NCBI RefSeq assembly: GCF_013522725.1
Contig: NZ_JAAMRF010000001.1
Span: forward strand, 372,001 to 436,000
DNA: 64,000 nt
From: Stutzerimonas azotifigens
GTDB taxonomy: Bacteria; Pseudomonadota; Gammaproteobacteria; Pseudomonadales; Pseudomonadaceae
Direction: 5' to 3'
Below, one piece after another: positions 8,572 through 17,870 of this stretch (the first letter of the stretch is position 1; the number at the start of each line of letters is the position of its first letter). The notes below the pieces were generated by a model. That model searched no databases, was not told the DNA's origin, and was given only the letters and a program-made list of their open reading frames with translations. A program made the translations under genes and the position numbers.

Positions 8572-9903
8572 TCAGAGCGTGCCGGCCTTCTTCCAGGCCA
8601 GATAGCGGGCGACGATCTCGGGGCCTAGCTCGGCAGGGCGGACGTCCAGAACCGGTACGCCATGGGCTATCAGCCGCTCGTGCAGGGTGTTGCGTGCATT
8701 GAGGTAATCGACCGTGCCGCAATAGGCGAGCGCCTGCTCGTATCCCTCGATCGGTGTACTGCGCAGCCGGTCGAGCACTTCTTCCCTCAGACTGACCACC
8801 AGGACCCGATGCTGGCGCGAAAGGCGGCGCACCGCGGTCAGCAGCTCCGCGTCATCGTCGTCCCTCAGATTGCTCACCAGTACGACCAACGCACGCCGGC
8901 GTTGCCGGGCCAGTACAGCGTCGACGGCAGTGGCAAAGTCCGTCGCAAGCGTGCTGCTCTGCAGATCGTACAGGGCGTTGAGCAGGCTGTTCAGGTGCGC
9001 CGGCCCCTTGGCCGGGGCGACGAAGCGTGGCTGCTGCGTGGCGAAGGCCGAAATGCCGACCGCGTCTCCCTGGCGCAGCGCGACATGGCTGAGCAGCAGG
9101 CACGCGTTGAGGGCATGATCGAAATGCGAGAGTTCGTCATCCTGGCTGCGCATCCGCCGGCCGCCATCGAGCATGAAAAGAATTTGCTGATCGCGTTCGT
9201 CCTGGTATTCGCGGGCGATCGGTGTGCGCTTGCGCGCAGTAGCCTTCCAGTCGATTTGACGGAGTGTGTCGCCGTCGCGGAATTCGCGCAGTTGATGGAA
9301 TTCCATTCCGAGACCACGGCGAGGCTGCTGCCGGACGCCGAGCTGGCTGAGCCAGTTGTCCACCGCGGTGAGTTGCGCACCGTGCAGCCTGGCGAAGTCG
9401 GGGTAGACCCGTGCCTGGGCGGGCAGCGCTAGCAGGCGTCGCATTCGCCAGAGGCCCAGCGGGCTCGGCAGGCGGATCTCGCAGGTCTCGAAGGTGAAAT
9501 GGCCGCGACGGGTCGGGCGAAGGAAGTAGCCGAGCTCGCCGCGCTCTCCGGGCCGCAGCGTGATCCGCTGCGGCAGGTGTTCGATCGTCATCCCAGGCGG
9601 TGCATGGTCGAACACCTCGAGGGTGATCGGCTGCGCGAAGCGATGGTGGAATTCCAGGCGCACCTCGCTGCTACGGCCAAGCGGCAGATTACCCGACAGC
9701 CTCCGCGTCGGCTCGGGCGCCGGCAACCGCCGCAGCTGCAGCGCGTCGAACGCGGCGATGGCCAGCATGGCGAGCAGCAAGCTCCACCACAGACCGTCCA
9801 GCGCCCGAGGCAAGGCGATGCCCAGGGCCGGCAATGCGCCGAGCAGGACGGCGAGCAGCAGCAGGGCGACCGTCAGGATGATCAACCGGCGGGAGGGGTT
9901 CAT
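8572..9903 (-). CDS. DUF58 domain-containing membrane protein
   Basis: The ATG at 9903 starts a 443-residue protein with two hydrophobic segments at the N-terminus (LIILTVALLLLAVLLGALPALGIALP and the following stretch). The DUF58 core REFRDGDTLRQIDWKATARKR is intact. DUF58 is related to von Willebrand A folds; the segment where a MIDAS DxSxS motif would be reads DGGRR, so metal binding may be lost. DUF58 proteins are partners of MoxR ATPases, and the MoxR gene lies immediately upstream in the operon. The longest open frame runs to 10188 but overlaps that gene. Confidence 0.88.
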   Translation of the reverse strand: MNPSRRLIILTVALLLLAVLLGALPALGIALPRALDGLWWSLLLAMLAIAAFDALQLRRLPAPEPTRRLSGNLPLGRSSEVRLEFHHRFAQPITLEVFDHAPPGMTIEHLPQRITLRPGERGELGYFLRPTRRGHFTFETCEIRLPSPLGLWRMRRLLALPAQARVYPDFARLHGAQLTAVDNWLSQLGVRQQPRRGLGMEFHQLREFRDGDTLRQIDWKATARKRTPIAREYQDERDQQILFMLDGGRRMRSQDDELSHFDHALNACLLLSHVALRQGDAVGISAFATQQPRFVAPAKGPAHLNSLLNALYDLQSSTLATDFATAVDAVLARQRRRALVVLVSNLRDDDDAELLTAVRRLSRQHRVLVVSLREEVLDRLRSTPIEGYEQALAYCGTVDYLNARNTLHERLIAHGVPVLDVRPAELGPEIVARYLAWKKAGTL

Positions 9904-9919
9904 GGGCGTGGCGTCCGGA

Positions 9920-10936
9920 TCACAGGCGCGGCGCCGGAATCTGGTCGAGCAGCTGGCGCAGCACCTGGTCGGCCGAGAGCCCTTCGATATCCAGCTCCGG
10001 CGATAGCCGCACTCGGTGGCGCAGCACGGGCAGGGCGCAGGCCTTGATGTCGTCCGGGGTGACGAACTCACCACCGCGCAGCAGGGCGCGTGCTCGGCCG
10101 CCGCGCACCAGGGCGATGGAGGCCCGCGGGCCGGCGCCGAGGGTGAGGCCGGGCCAGGAGCGCGTGGCTCTTGCCATCCGCACGGCATATTCGAGCACTT
10201 GCTCGTCGACGGGCAGGTCGGCGGCGATCTTCTGCAGCGCGAGGATGTCTCGGGCCTGCAACAGGCTGCGCAGCGAGGCGACGTCGAGCATGTCGCCCTT
10301 GGCCGACCGCGTCACCTGGCGTACCAGGGTCATCTCTTCCTCGGCCTGCGGGTAGTCCATGCGCAGCATCAGCATGAAACGATCGAGCTCTGCCTCGGGC
10401 AGCGGGTAGGTCCCTTCCTGCTCGATGGGGTTCTGCGTGGCCATCACTAGAAAGGGTTGCGGTACGGCCAGCGCACGCCCTTCGAGGGTGATCTGACGTT
10501 CCTGCATGACCTCGAGCAGAGCGGCCTGCGTCTTCGCAGGCGCCCGGTTGATCTCGTCCGCAAGCAATAGGTTGGTGAATGCCGGCCCTTTGCGCAGTTT
10601 GAACTGCTCGCTCTGCAGGTCGTAGACCGCGTGGCCAGTGACGTCGCTGGGCATCAGGTCAGGGGTGAACTGGATGCGGGCGAACTCACCGCCGAAACAG
10701 CGCGCCAGTGCACGAATCAGCAGCGTCTTGCCGAGGCCCGGAACCCCTTCGATAAGGACGTGGCCGCCGGCGATGAGCGCTGTGAGCACGCCCTCGACAA
10801 CCTCGTTCTGCCCGATCACGGCCTTGTGCAGCTCCTGGTTGAGAGCCTGGACGAGCTGGCTGGCGCGCGCGCGCTGGCTGCTTGGCGTCGCCGCCGGCGG
10901 CGTGCTGGCGGTCGATTCGGGAGTCTGTTCGCTCAT
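9920..10936 (-). CDS. MoxR-family AAA+ ATPase
   Basis: The 338-residue ATPase has Walker A GVPGLGKT at about residues 64-71, Walker B LLLADEIN at 123-130, and the MoxR signature ATQNPIEQEGTYPLPEAELDRF. MoxR proteins act as chaperone-like ATPases that mature or remodel partner complexes, often with DUF58/VWA proteins. The ATG at 10936 overlaps the stop of the DUF4350 gene by four bases, supporting this start over the longer frame. Residues 1-25 are low-complexity Ser/Thr/Pro/Ala. Confidence 0.93.
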   Translation of the reverse strand: MSEQTPESTASTPPAATPSSQRARASQLVQALNQELHKAVIGQNEVVEGVLTALIAGGHVLIEGVPGLGKTLLIRALARCFGGEFARIQFTPDLMPSDVTGHAVYDLQSEQFKLRKGPAFTNLLLADEINRAPAKTQAALLEVMQERQITLEGRALAVPQPFLVMATQNPIEQEGTYPLPEAELDRFMLMLRMDYPQAEEEMTLVRQVTRSAKGDMLDVASLRSLLQARDILALQKIAADLPVDEQVLEYAVRMARATRSWPGLTLGAGPRASIALVRGGRARALLRGGEFVTPDDIKACALPVLRHRVRLSPELDIEGLSADQVLRQLLDQIPAPRL

Positions 10937-12111
10937 AGGGCATTCCTGAGGTTTTGCAGGTGGGCGACCTGGCGGGTGAAATCGAGGGGACGAATGCGTT
11001 CTGCGGCCACGGGCCGCATCGCCTGGCTGATGGCGTTGACCGGCAGCCTGCTCAGCTGGCCCAGTACCTGCCACTGTTCCGCGACCGGGAGGCGTTCAAA
11101 ACCGGGGTGCCGGTGGCGCGCTCGCCGCTGGATGTCCTTTTGCAGACTCTGTAGCAAGCGCTGTGGCCCGCTGCGGCGCAGGAGGAAGTCCGCCGTTCCG
11201 CGAAGATGCTCCTGGAGTTGGCGGCGTGCGGGGCTCGCCGGAACCAGGATCGGGCCCTGGCGCTGGGCATGGTGCCAGAGCAGCAGGGCGAGCATCAGCA
11301 GCAGGGCTGTCAGTGCCTGTGGGAAATGCTTCAGCAGCAGGCGGGCCAGATTCTCGTGATCGGCACGGTAAATGAGCGTCACCGCGCTGTCCTGGGTCAG
11401 GTACCAGAGCAGCCAGGCGTGGTCGTACTGGCCGATCTTGCGGTTCTGCCAGATCCAGGCGTCGGTCAGCACCGTCACGAGGCCATCGCCATGTTGCAGC
11501 TGAAGCATGTGCGTGGCGCCTGCGCTGTTGGCCCAGGCGTGTGCCCGATTGCCGGCGTCGTACAGGTGATAACCGGTGTCGAAGGCAAGGTAGGCGGGCG
11601 CCTGTTCGTTTTCCAAATACAGCTTGGTCAGTTCGGGATAGGGCTCGGCAGCGGCGGAATCCGCGGCTTTGCTGGCGTCTTCGGCTGTCAGCTCATCGGT
11701 TTCGTACTGCTGAAGCTCGAGACTGTCGAGTATAAGGTCGCCGCTCTTGCGTGCTTCCTCGTCCCAAAGGCGCTCGGCGACAACGATCAGATGACCGCCG
11801 CTCGCGGCCCACTCCAGCAGCTGGCGCGACTGGCGTGGGCTCATGCGGCTCCGGTCGCTGAGCAGCAGCAGGGTATTGCCGGGGCCGGGAAGTCCCTTGA
11901 CGGCTTCCAGATCGTCATTGCGCCGGGTGGCAATGGCCTGTTCGCGTAGAAACGCCTCGGCCGCCAGATAGGGGTTGGCCTTGGCCTCGGGCGCAGGACC
12001 GTGCTCGATGATTTCCTCGTAAGGTTGCAGCCTGCTTTGCAGGTAGAAACCCAGCAGGCCGACCAGCACGGCGGCCGCCAGCGCGAGGGTCAGCTTGATC
12101 CGTAAGCTCAT
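10933..12111 (-). CDS. DUF4350 domain-containing membrane protein
   Basis: The 392-residue protein has an N-terminal membrane segment (LTLALAAAVLVGLLGFYL), a periplasmic or extracytoplasmic DUF4350 region with NTLLLLSDRSRMSPRQSRQLLEW and GGHLIVVAE, and a second membrane segment near residue 270 (ALTALLLMLALLLWHH). DUF4350 is usually found beside MoxR and DUF58 genes, as here. The function is not established. Four-base overlaps on both sides place it firmly in the operon. Confidence 0.88.
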   Translation of the reverse strand: MSLRIKLTLALAAAVLVGLLGFYLQSRLQPYEEIIEHGPAPEAKANPYLAAEAFLREQAIATRRNDDLEAVKGLPGPGNTLLLLSDRSRMSPRQSRQLLEWAASGGHLIVVAERLWDEEARKSGDLILDSLELQQYETDELTAEDASKAADSAAAEPYPELTKLYLENEQAPAYLAFDTGYHLYDAGNRAHAWANSAGATHMLQLQHGDGLVTVLTDAWIWQNRKIGQYDHAWLLWYLTQDSAVTLIYRADHENLARLLLKHFPQALTALLLMLALLLWHHAQRQGPILVPASPARRQLQEHLRGTADFLLRRSGPQRLLQSLQKDIQRRARHRHPGFERLPVAEQWQVLGQLSRLPVNAISQAMRPVAAERIRPLDFTRQVAHLQNLRNAL

Positions 12112-13685
12112 GACCCGGTTTCCTGCGTATGGCCTGCCTCGAACAGGCTGCGCCAGGTACTGCAGAGCTGGTCCCTGACCGATGCGGCGGGCATGCGATG
12201 GCCGTACGCCGCGTTCTGCCAGTGCAGGGTCAGCAACTGGACGAAATCATGCAGCGGCGGCTGGTCCAGCTGGCTTACCTGGGCGATCACCTCGCCCTCG
12301 GTATGGGCGTCTTTCAGCGGCAGTCGATGAGCGTGCACCAGACGGCTGAGCAGCGCACGATAGAGCAGGCCAAGTGCTGCGCGCGGGTTCTCGGCCCATA
12401 GTCGTTCGACTTCGCCGGCCACGTCCGACGGCAGGCTCCGGGGCTCGAGATCCAGGCCGAAGAGTTGCGTTGGAGCTTCTGGCGTTGGGCGTTGTGTCAG
12501 CCCGAAGCGTGAACCGAACACCTGCAGCCACGTACGATATCGCCAGCAGAGCATGAAGAGGCCGGCGATCAGCGCGGCCCAGAGCATCACTTCCAGCGCC
12601 TGGGCGACGGCCTCCAGACTCTTCCACATATCGCGAAGGCGTGACAGCGCTTCGAACAGGCCTTTGCCCTTTTCATCGTCCGCATCCTGCTGTTCGTCAC
12701 CAAGCCGCCAGCGCGTGACGGTTTCTCGGTGTTCGAAGGGCGGATTATCGAGAATCTTCTGGATCTGCTCGCTGGAGGTCTTGCTGGTGAGCGGCTGGCT
12801 GAGTAGGCGTTGGGCTTTGGGGCTTTCGTCGCTGTCCCGCTTGGCTTCCTGCGTGGCGGCCGGTTGTTGGGCGAAGGCATCGCTCACCGGCAGAGCGGTC
12901 CACAGGCAGATCGCGATCAGCAGCGCCGGCACGATACCGGCCAGCCGCTGCTGCAGGCGCCTGAAGCCCAGTTCGATGTCCCAGCCCTCCAGAATCGTGC
13001 GGCGGTTGAGGTAGAGGCTGAAGCCGCAGGCCACGTAGATCGGTTCCCAGACGATGAGTACCAGCACATACAACAGGTTGCTCAGATGCTCCAGCCAGAG
13101 CCATTCCTGGCCATCGCCGAGCAGATCGCTCCAGTTCCAGTTATCCATCAGTTGAGCCGGCAGCATGAAGTACAGCGCCCCGAGCAGGCCCAGCCAGAGG
13201 GCAGTCTCCAGGTGCATCCCGACGATGGTTAGCCAAGTGGCCGTGCCGCTGCTTTGCTGCGCCAGAACTCCGAGACGTTGGCTTCTTGCGCGCCCGGACA
13301 GCCCTTCGAGCTGGACCACCGGCAGGTCGAAACTGCGGGTCATGCTGAAGCGGCGCCAGGTAACGCTGGCCAACCATTGGCTGCGCAGGGCGGACGGCAA
13401 CGCCTTGAGGCTTTGCCTGAGGGTTGGCGTGTTACCGAACAGGGCGCGGGAAAGAATCAGCAGAGGCAGGCGTTCATAGAGCGGCTTGAACCACCAGAAC
13501 AGCACAAACGCGACACTCGGGTATCGCCAGAATACCAGGCTGAGCACGGCGAACACCGGCAAGGTCAGCAATGCCCAACTGAGCATCAGGCGCGGTGCGT
13601 GGCGCCGCGCCAGGAGGACGCCGAGGTCGAGCGCTTCCCAGGCGCTGCGGGGGCGGATCGCCATGGTCGCATCACTCAGGCGCAT
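12108..13685 (-). CDS. DUF4129 domain-containing membrane protein
   Basis: The 525-residue protein has several hydrophobic segments in its first half and one near residue 365. The C-terminal DUF4129 domain reads NPRAALGLLYRALLSRLVHAHRLPLKDAHTEGEVIAQV. In other bacteria DUF4129 is often fused to, or next to, transglutaminase-like proteins; no transglutaminase is present here. A second possible start, ATG 13664, would remove the 14-base overlap with the upstream gene. Part of the RDD/SpoIIM/DUF4129/DUF4350/MoxR/DUF58 operon. Confidence 0.85.
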   Translation of the reverse strand: MRLSDATMAIRPRSAWEALDLGVLLARRHAPRLMLSWALLTLPVFAVLSLVFWRYPSVAFVLFWWFKPLYERLPLLILSRALFGNTPTLRQSLKALPSALRSQWLASVTWRRFSMTRSFDLPVVQLEGLSGRARSQRLGVLAQQSSGTATWLTIVGMHLETALWLGLLGALYFMLPAQLMDNWNWSDLLGDGQEWLWLEHLSNLLYVLVLIVWEPIYVACGFSLYLNRRTILEGWDIELGFRRLQQRLAGIVPALLIAICLWTALPVSDAFAQQPAATQEAKRDSDESPKAQRLLSQPLTSKTSSEQIQKILDNPPFEHRETVTRWRLGDEQQDADDEKGKGLFEALSRLRDMWKSLEAVAQALEVMLWAALIAGLFMLCWRYRTWLQVFGSRFGLTQRPTPEAPTQLFGLDLEPRSLPSDVAGEVERLWAENPRAALGLLYRALLSRLVHAHRLPLKDAHTEGEVIAQVSQLDQPPLHDFVQLLTLHWQNAAYGHRMPAASVRDQLCSTWRSLFEAGHTQETGS

Positions 13686-14652
13686 GCGAACCCCGTCCGG
13701 CCAGTGACAGATAGAGTCCGACCAATACCCAGAGCGCCGCTCCGACCAGATATTTGACGGTCGCCGAGGTATAGGTCATCGACGACCAATAAGCCTCCAC
13801 GAACGCAGCGATGAGAAGAAAGATCACCGCGCCGGCGATGAGACCGATGGCCCGTTTCGCCGCCATGCGCAGCGCCTCCGCCCGGGTGCGTTGACCAGGG
13901 GCGAGCAGGGCCCAGCCCAGCTTCAATCCTGCCGCTCCGGCGAGAGTGATGGCGGTCAGTTCGAACGCGCCATGACCGATCACGAACGACCAGAAGGGCT
14001 GGTGATAGCCGATTTCGGTCAGGTGCCCCGCGACCGCGCCGATGGTCAGGCCATTGAACAGCAGGAAAAACAAGGTGCCGATGCCGAAAAGCAGGCCGCT
14101 GGCGAAGGTCTGAAAGGCAATGCCGATGTTGTTCATGATGTAGTAGCCGAACATCAACCAGTCATCGCCCGAGCCGCGTTCGGAGAAACGACCGAGACGG
14201 CTCGCGTCGGGGTCGTACATCGACTCCATCTGGCTCACCTGATCGGCGCCCATCAGGCTGTACACCAGGTCCGGGAATAGATAGACCAGCACACCCATCA
14301 GCGCCAGGCTGCCATAGAACAGCAGGCTGGCGGCCAGCAGTGCGCGCCATTCGTGGCGCACCAGACGCGGGAAACCGCTCAGGACGAACCCCAGCAGGTC
14401 GGCCAGCAAATGACTGCGATGGCGGTAGAACTGCTGATGGCCGCGCATCGCCAATTGCCTGAGCTGGTCGATCAGGTAGCTGCTGTAGCCGCGCGACTCG
14501 GCCAGCGCCAGGTGCTGGCAGATCTGTCGGTAGGCGGCGGGAAAGTCGTGCGTCGGCTCGCTCGGCTTGCGGCCGCGCTCGAGCAGGTCGAGCTGGGCCG
14601 AAAAGCGCTGCCATTCCTTCTGATGCCGGGCTTCGAACAGGTTCTGCTTCAT
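13672..14652 (-). CDS. Stage II sporulation protein M-like membrane protein
   Basis: The 326-residue protein has a soluble helical N-terminus (about 100 residues) then five to six membrane segments with the SpoIIM/DUF95 features FGYYIMNNIGIAFQTFASGLLFGIGTLFFLLFNGLTIG and IGHGAFELTAITLAGAAGLKLG. In sporulating Firmicutes SpoIIM belongs to a peptidoglycan-remodelling complex; pseudomonads do not form spores, so the name reflects fold only. Here it probably belongs to a MoxR-dependent membrane complex. Confidence 0.88.
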   Translation of the reverse strand: MKQNLFEARHQKEWQRFSAQLDLLERGRKPSEPTHDFPAAYRQICQHLALAESRGYSSYLIDQLRQLAMRGHQQFYRHRSHLLADLLGFVLSGFPRLVRHEWRALLAASLLFYGSLALMGVLVYLFPDLVYSLMGADQVSQMESMYDPDASRLGRFSERGSGDDWLMFGYYIMNNIGIAFQTFASGLLFGIGTLFFLLFNGLTIGAVAGHLTEIGYHQPFWSFVIGHGAFELTAITLAGAAGLKLGWALLAPGQRTRAEALRMAAKRAIGLIAGAVIFLLIAAFVEAYWSSMTYTSATVKYLVGAALWVLVGLYLSLAGRGSHAPE

Positions 14653-15359
14653 GTCGGGCCCAGCAAGCCGCGGGCGATCGCTTGAATACGCGCCTCGCTC
14701 TGTTCCGGCGCGACTTGCAGGGGCTCGGCCAGGATCGCCGCAAGCTCCTGGCGCCGGGGTGCGGACAGTCCCGCCTGGCGCTCGGCATAGCTCATCAGTA
14801 CGCGCTGTTCGTCAAGGGTCAGCGGGAAGGGCGCGCGCATGGCTTCGATGTCCGGCAGCTGCGGCCGGTTCGTCGGCTGCTCGCGATACACCACCAGGGT
14901 TCCGGCCGCCAGATCGCCAAGGCGCTTGAACGAAGGATGAGCCAGGCAACTGAGGGCGCCGAGGAAATAGCCGAAGGGCAGCAGATCGACGAAGCGCAGC
15001 AGGTTGCGTGTCAGGGAGGCGGGCCAGCCAATCGGCGTGCCGTCGTCGTGCACCACACGCAGCCCCATCCATTGCTTGCCGGGCGTGCGCCCTTGGTTCA
15101 GCACTTCGAACAGCACCATGTACCACCATTGAACGAGGAACAGGACGATGGCGCCGAGCCCCATGCCGAATTTCCCGAGCAGAGTCAGTAGCAGGGCGAG
15201 GGCGCCAAGGATCGCACCCCGTATGGCCAGATCCAGGGCAAAGGCCAGGGCGCGCGGCACCAGCCCGGCGGGACGCAGCACGAGATCGATACCTTCCGGT
15301 GTCTCGACCTTGTGACTGTTGTCCAACGGCTCTGGAGATGAAGAACTGGCGGGTAACAA
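14649..15359 (-). CDS. RDD family membrane protein
   Basis: The 236-residue protein has an RDD domain: GLVPRALAFALDLAIRG near residue 30 carries the Arg and Asp residues, followed by membrane segments GAILGALALLLTLLG and IVLFLVQWWYMVLFEV, then GRTPGKQWMGLRVV. The C-terminal 80 residues are soluble. RDD proteins are of uncertain function; some have been linked to ion transport. It is the first gene of the minus-strand operon, overlaps the SpoIIM-like gene by four bases, and is divergent from sbcB. Confidence 0.87.
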   Translation of the reverse strand: MLPASSSSPEPLDNSHKVETPEGIDLVLRPAGLVPRALAFALDLAIRGAILGALALLLTLLGKFGMGLGAIVLFLVQWWYMVLFEVLNQGRTPGKQWMGLRVVHDDGTPIGWPASLTRNLLRFVDLLPFGYFLGALSCLAHPSFKRLGDLAAGTLVVYREQPTNRPQLPDIEAMRAPFPLTLDEQRVLMSYAERQAGLSAPRRQELAAILAEPLQVAPEQSEARIQAIARGLLGPT

Positions 15360-15606
15360 AGAGTGGACTCGTTCGAGGCGTCGAGCAAAGGCAGATGCTA
15401 TGCGGCACCGCAGCGGGAATCAATTGGAGACTGGCAATATGCCGACTGGGCGACGCTGCGGCACGCCCGAGCTGGTGGCTGGCAATGGAATGGTTTAGCG
15501 GTTGCGAGCGATGTGAACGTTGGCAAGTAGGGTCCCAAGGGCGGTTCGCGTCGTCAGCGCGGGCGGCTGGGGTAGACTCGTGGCAACGCATGGAAGGATC
15601 GATCAC

Positions 15607-17031
15607 GTGACGCCGACTATTTTCTGGTACGACTACGAAACCACCGGTATTTCGCCTCGTTGCGACCGTCCGCTGCAGGTTGCCGGAATACGCACCAACG
15701 AGGCACTGGAGGAAATCGGCGAGCCCCTGAACCTGTACTGTCGACCGGGCGACGACATCTTGCCCCATCCCGCGGCGTGCCTGGTGACCGGCATCACCCC
15801 CTCGACGTTGGAGCGCCAAGGCCTGTGCGAGGCGCAATTCATGACGCGTCTGCACGCGGAGCTGGCGCAGCCGGGTACCTGCACCGCCGGATACAACAGC
15901 ATCCGCTTCGACGACGAAGTCACGCGCCATGGCTTGTATCGCACCTTCTTCGATCCCTATGCACGGGAATGGCAGGGCGGTAACAGCCGCTGGGACCTGA
16001 TCGATCTGGTAAGAGCCGCCTATGCCCTGCGTCCAGAGGGTCTGGTCTGGCCGGAAGAGGACGGTCGCGTGAGTTTGAAGCTCGAGCGCCTGAGCGTGGC
16101 TAACCGCCTGGAGCACATGCAGGCTCACGACGCCTTGTCCGATGTGCGCGCGACCATAGCGCTGGCTCGCCTGATCCGCGACCGGCAGCCGCGGTTATAC
16201 GATTACCTGTATCGGCTGAGGCGCAAACAACAGGTGCTCGAACAGATTCAGCTGCTCAAACCCTTCGTGCACGTGTCCGGGCGCTTTTCGGCGGCACGGC
16301 ACTTCCTCTCGATCGTGCTGCCGCTCGCCTGGCATCCGGTCAATCGGAACGCGCTGATCGTCTGCGACCTGCAGGCCGACCCGTCGCCGTTGTGGCTCGA
16401 ATCGGCGCAGACCTTGCGTGAGCGGCTCTATACCCGGCGCGATGAGCTTGGGGGCGAGCTGCCGGTGCCGCTGAAACTGATCCACGTGAACCGCTGCCCG
16501 GTCATCGCGCCCATGGGCGTGCTGCGCAAGGAAGATATCCAGCGTCTGGCGCTGGATGTCGACGGATGTCATCGCAACGCCGAGTCATTGCGTGAGCGTC
16601 AAGCGGACTGGCAGAACAGGCTCGACGAGATCTACCGGGAAGAGCCATTGCCCTGTCCCGACGATACCGAACAACTGTTGTACGACGGTTTCATCGGCGA
16701 TCGTGACCGCAGGCTGTGCGACCGCGTGCGTAATGCGCAGCCGCATGAACTTGCAGGGCAATGGGCTTTTGCCGATCCACGTCTGGCGGAGTTGCTGTTT
16801 CGCTACCGGGCGCGAAACTTCCCGGAGTCGTTGACCGGTGAAGAAAGGCAGCAGTGGTGGGAATTCTGCAGACGACGCTTGAGCCAGCCGGAGTGCGGCG
16901 CTCCGAACACATTGGAGAGCTTCGAGGTGCAGGCCGGTCAGTTGCTGGAAGGCGCGAGTGCAGATCGGGTAGGTCTGCTGCAGCAGTGGCAGGCGCACGC
17001 CGAGCAGCTGCGTATTCGCTACGGTTTATGA
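15607..17031 (+). CDS. sbcB: Exodeoxyribonuclease I
   Basis: Starting at GTG 15607, the protein has 474 residues, very close to E. coli ExoI. It degrades single-stranded DNA 3' to 5' in recombination and mismatch repair. The exonuclease motif I is IFWYDYETTG, motif II NSIRFDDEVTRHGLYRTFFDPYAREW, and motif III AHDALSDVRATIALA. The C-terminal ExoI SH3-like and helical domains follow. GGAAGG lies before the GTG. The 250 bases upstream form the divergent promoter region shared with the RDD operon. Confidence 0.95.
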   Translation: MTPTIFWYDYETTGISPRCDRPLQVAGIRTNEALEEIGEPLNLYCRPGDDILPHPAACLVTGITPSTLERQGLCEAQFMTRLHAELAQPGTCTAGYNSIRFDDEVTRHGLYRTFFDPYAREWQGGNSRWDLIDLVRAAYALRPEGLVWPEEDGRVSLKLERLSVANRLEHMQAHDALSDVRATIALARLIRDRQPRLYDYLYRLRRKQQVLEQIQLLKPFVHVSGRFSAARHFLSIVLPLAWHPVNRNALIVCDLQADPSPLWLESAQTLRERLYTRRDELGGELPVPLKLIHVNRCPVIAPMGVLRKEDIQRLALDVDGCHRNAESLRERQADWQNRLDEIYREEPLPCPDDTEQLLYDGFIGDRDRRLCDRVRNAQPHELAGQWAFADPRLAELLFRYRARNFPESLTGEERQQWWEFCRRRLSQPECGAPNTLESFEVQAGQLLEGASADRVGLLQQWQAHAEQLRIRYGL

Positions 17032-17033
17032 GT

Positions 17034-17100
17034 TAAAAAAACGCCGGCTTCCTTGTTATTCGAAAAGTTTCTTTTTCGAATAACCGGGAGAACCGGCGTT
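17034..17100 (-). terminator. Long composite terminator of mvaT
   Basis: An outer 8-bp stem (17040-17047 with 17093-17100, AACGCCGG/CCGGCGTT) encloses unpaired stretches of 7 and 8 bases and a perfect 12-bp inner stem (17055-17066 with 17073-17084). On the minus strand a seven-T run follows, so it should end mvaT transcripts about 107 bases after the stop. It also lies just after sbcB but lacks a good U-tract on the plus strand. Confidence 0.75.
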
Positions 17101-17206
17101 CCGTGTTGCTGTGGTATCGAACCTTCAGAGGCTTTCAGCTGATAATGACCGAGTGGTCATGGGCGCTCTGGTCGCATTGGCGCTCTGACGATGTTCGCTA
17201 CTTGGG

Positions 17207-17584
17207 TCAGCCCAGCAGGGTCGACCAGCCTTCAACGGTGTCTGCACCCCACTTGGCTTTCCACTCTTTCAGGGTCTTGTGGTTGCCGCCTTTGGTTTCG
17301 ATGACTTCGCCGGAGTGCGGGTTCTTATACTGCTTTACGCGGCGGGCACGCTTGCTTGGCGCAGGCGCCTTGGCAGTACGGTTAGTACGAGTATTTTTTG
17401 CCTCCGGGTCGAGCAGGGCAATAACGTCGCGCAGCGATTTCTGGTACTGACCCATCAGCTCCCGAAGCTTGCCTTCGAATTCAAGTTCCTTTTGCAGCTT
17501 GTCATCCTGCGACATGTTCTTCAGGCGCTCCTGAAGTTCTTTGATAGCTTCTTCGGTAGCGCGGTATTCGTTGATAAGCGACAT
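17207..17584 (-). CDS. mvaT: H-NS-like transcriptional silencer MvaT
   Basis: The 125-residue protein is very close to P. aeruginosa MvaT. The N-terminal coiled-coil oligomerisation region begins MSLINEYRATEEAIKELQERL, a basic linker (about 63-80) follows, and the C-terminal DNA-binding domain carries QYKNPHSGEVIETKGGNHK. It binds AT-rich DNA and silences horizontally acquired and virulence genes. The region upstream is visibly AT-richer than the rest of the window, compatible with autoregulation. The sbcB-mvaT-purU order is conserved in Pseudomonas. Confidence 0.97.
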   Translation of the reverse strand: MSLINEYRATEEAIKELQERLKNMSQDDKLQKELEFEGKLRELMGQYQKSLRDVIALLDPEAKNTRTNRTAKAPAPSKRARRVKQYKNPHSGEVIETKGGNHKTLKEWKAKWGADTVEGWSTLLG

Positions 17585-17653
17585 GTGGGCTTCCCTGATA
17601 TGAGGATAAGGTTAAGGTTGTCCGTAATGGTAATCATGCAAATGCGGCAAGTA

Positions 17654-17682
17654 AATATAGCTCGGCAAATTACCGTTGTCGT
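17654..17682 (-). promoter_or_regulatory. Candidate mvaT promoter
   Basis: On the minus strand, ACGACA, a 17-base spacer and TATATT form a plausible sigma-70 promoter about 70 bases upstream of the mvaT ATG. It lies in an AT-rich stretch (about 17590-17760). Motif match only. Confidence 0.4.
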
Positions 17683-17870
17683 ACTCGAGATTTAAGTTGC
17701 GGCGTTTTTCCGATGCGGACGAATCTCGGACAACTTCTTTATTGATTTGTCTTGCCCACGGAAGCTGCCGTTTTCGGGCTTATGCCGTCGGCAATAGCGA
17801 AAAACGGCGATGGCTGCGATTTTACGCGTTGGGATAGAATGCGCGCCTCACGAACCGCGGAGTTACCTCG

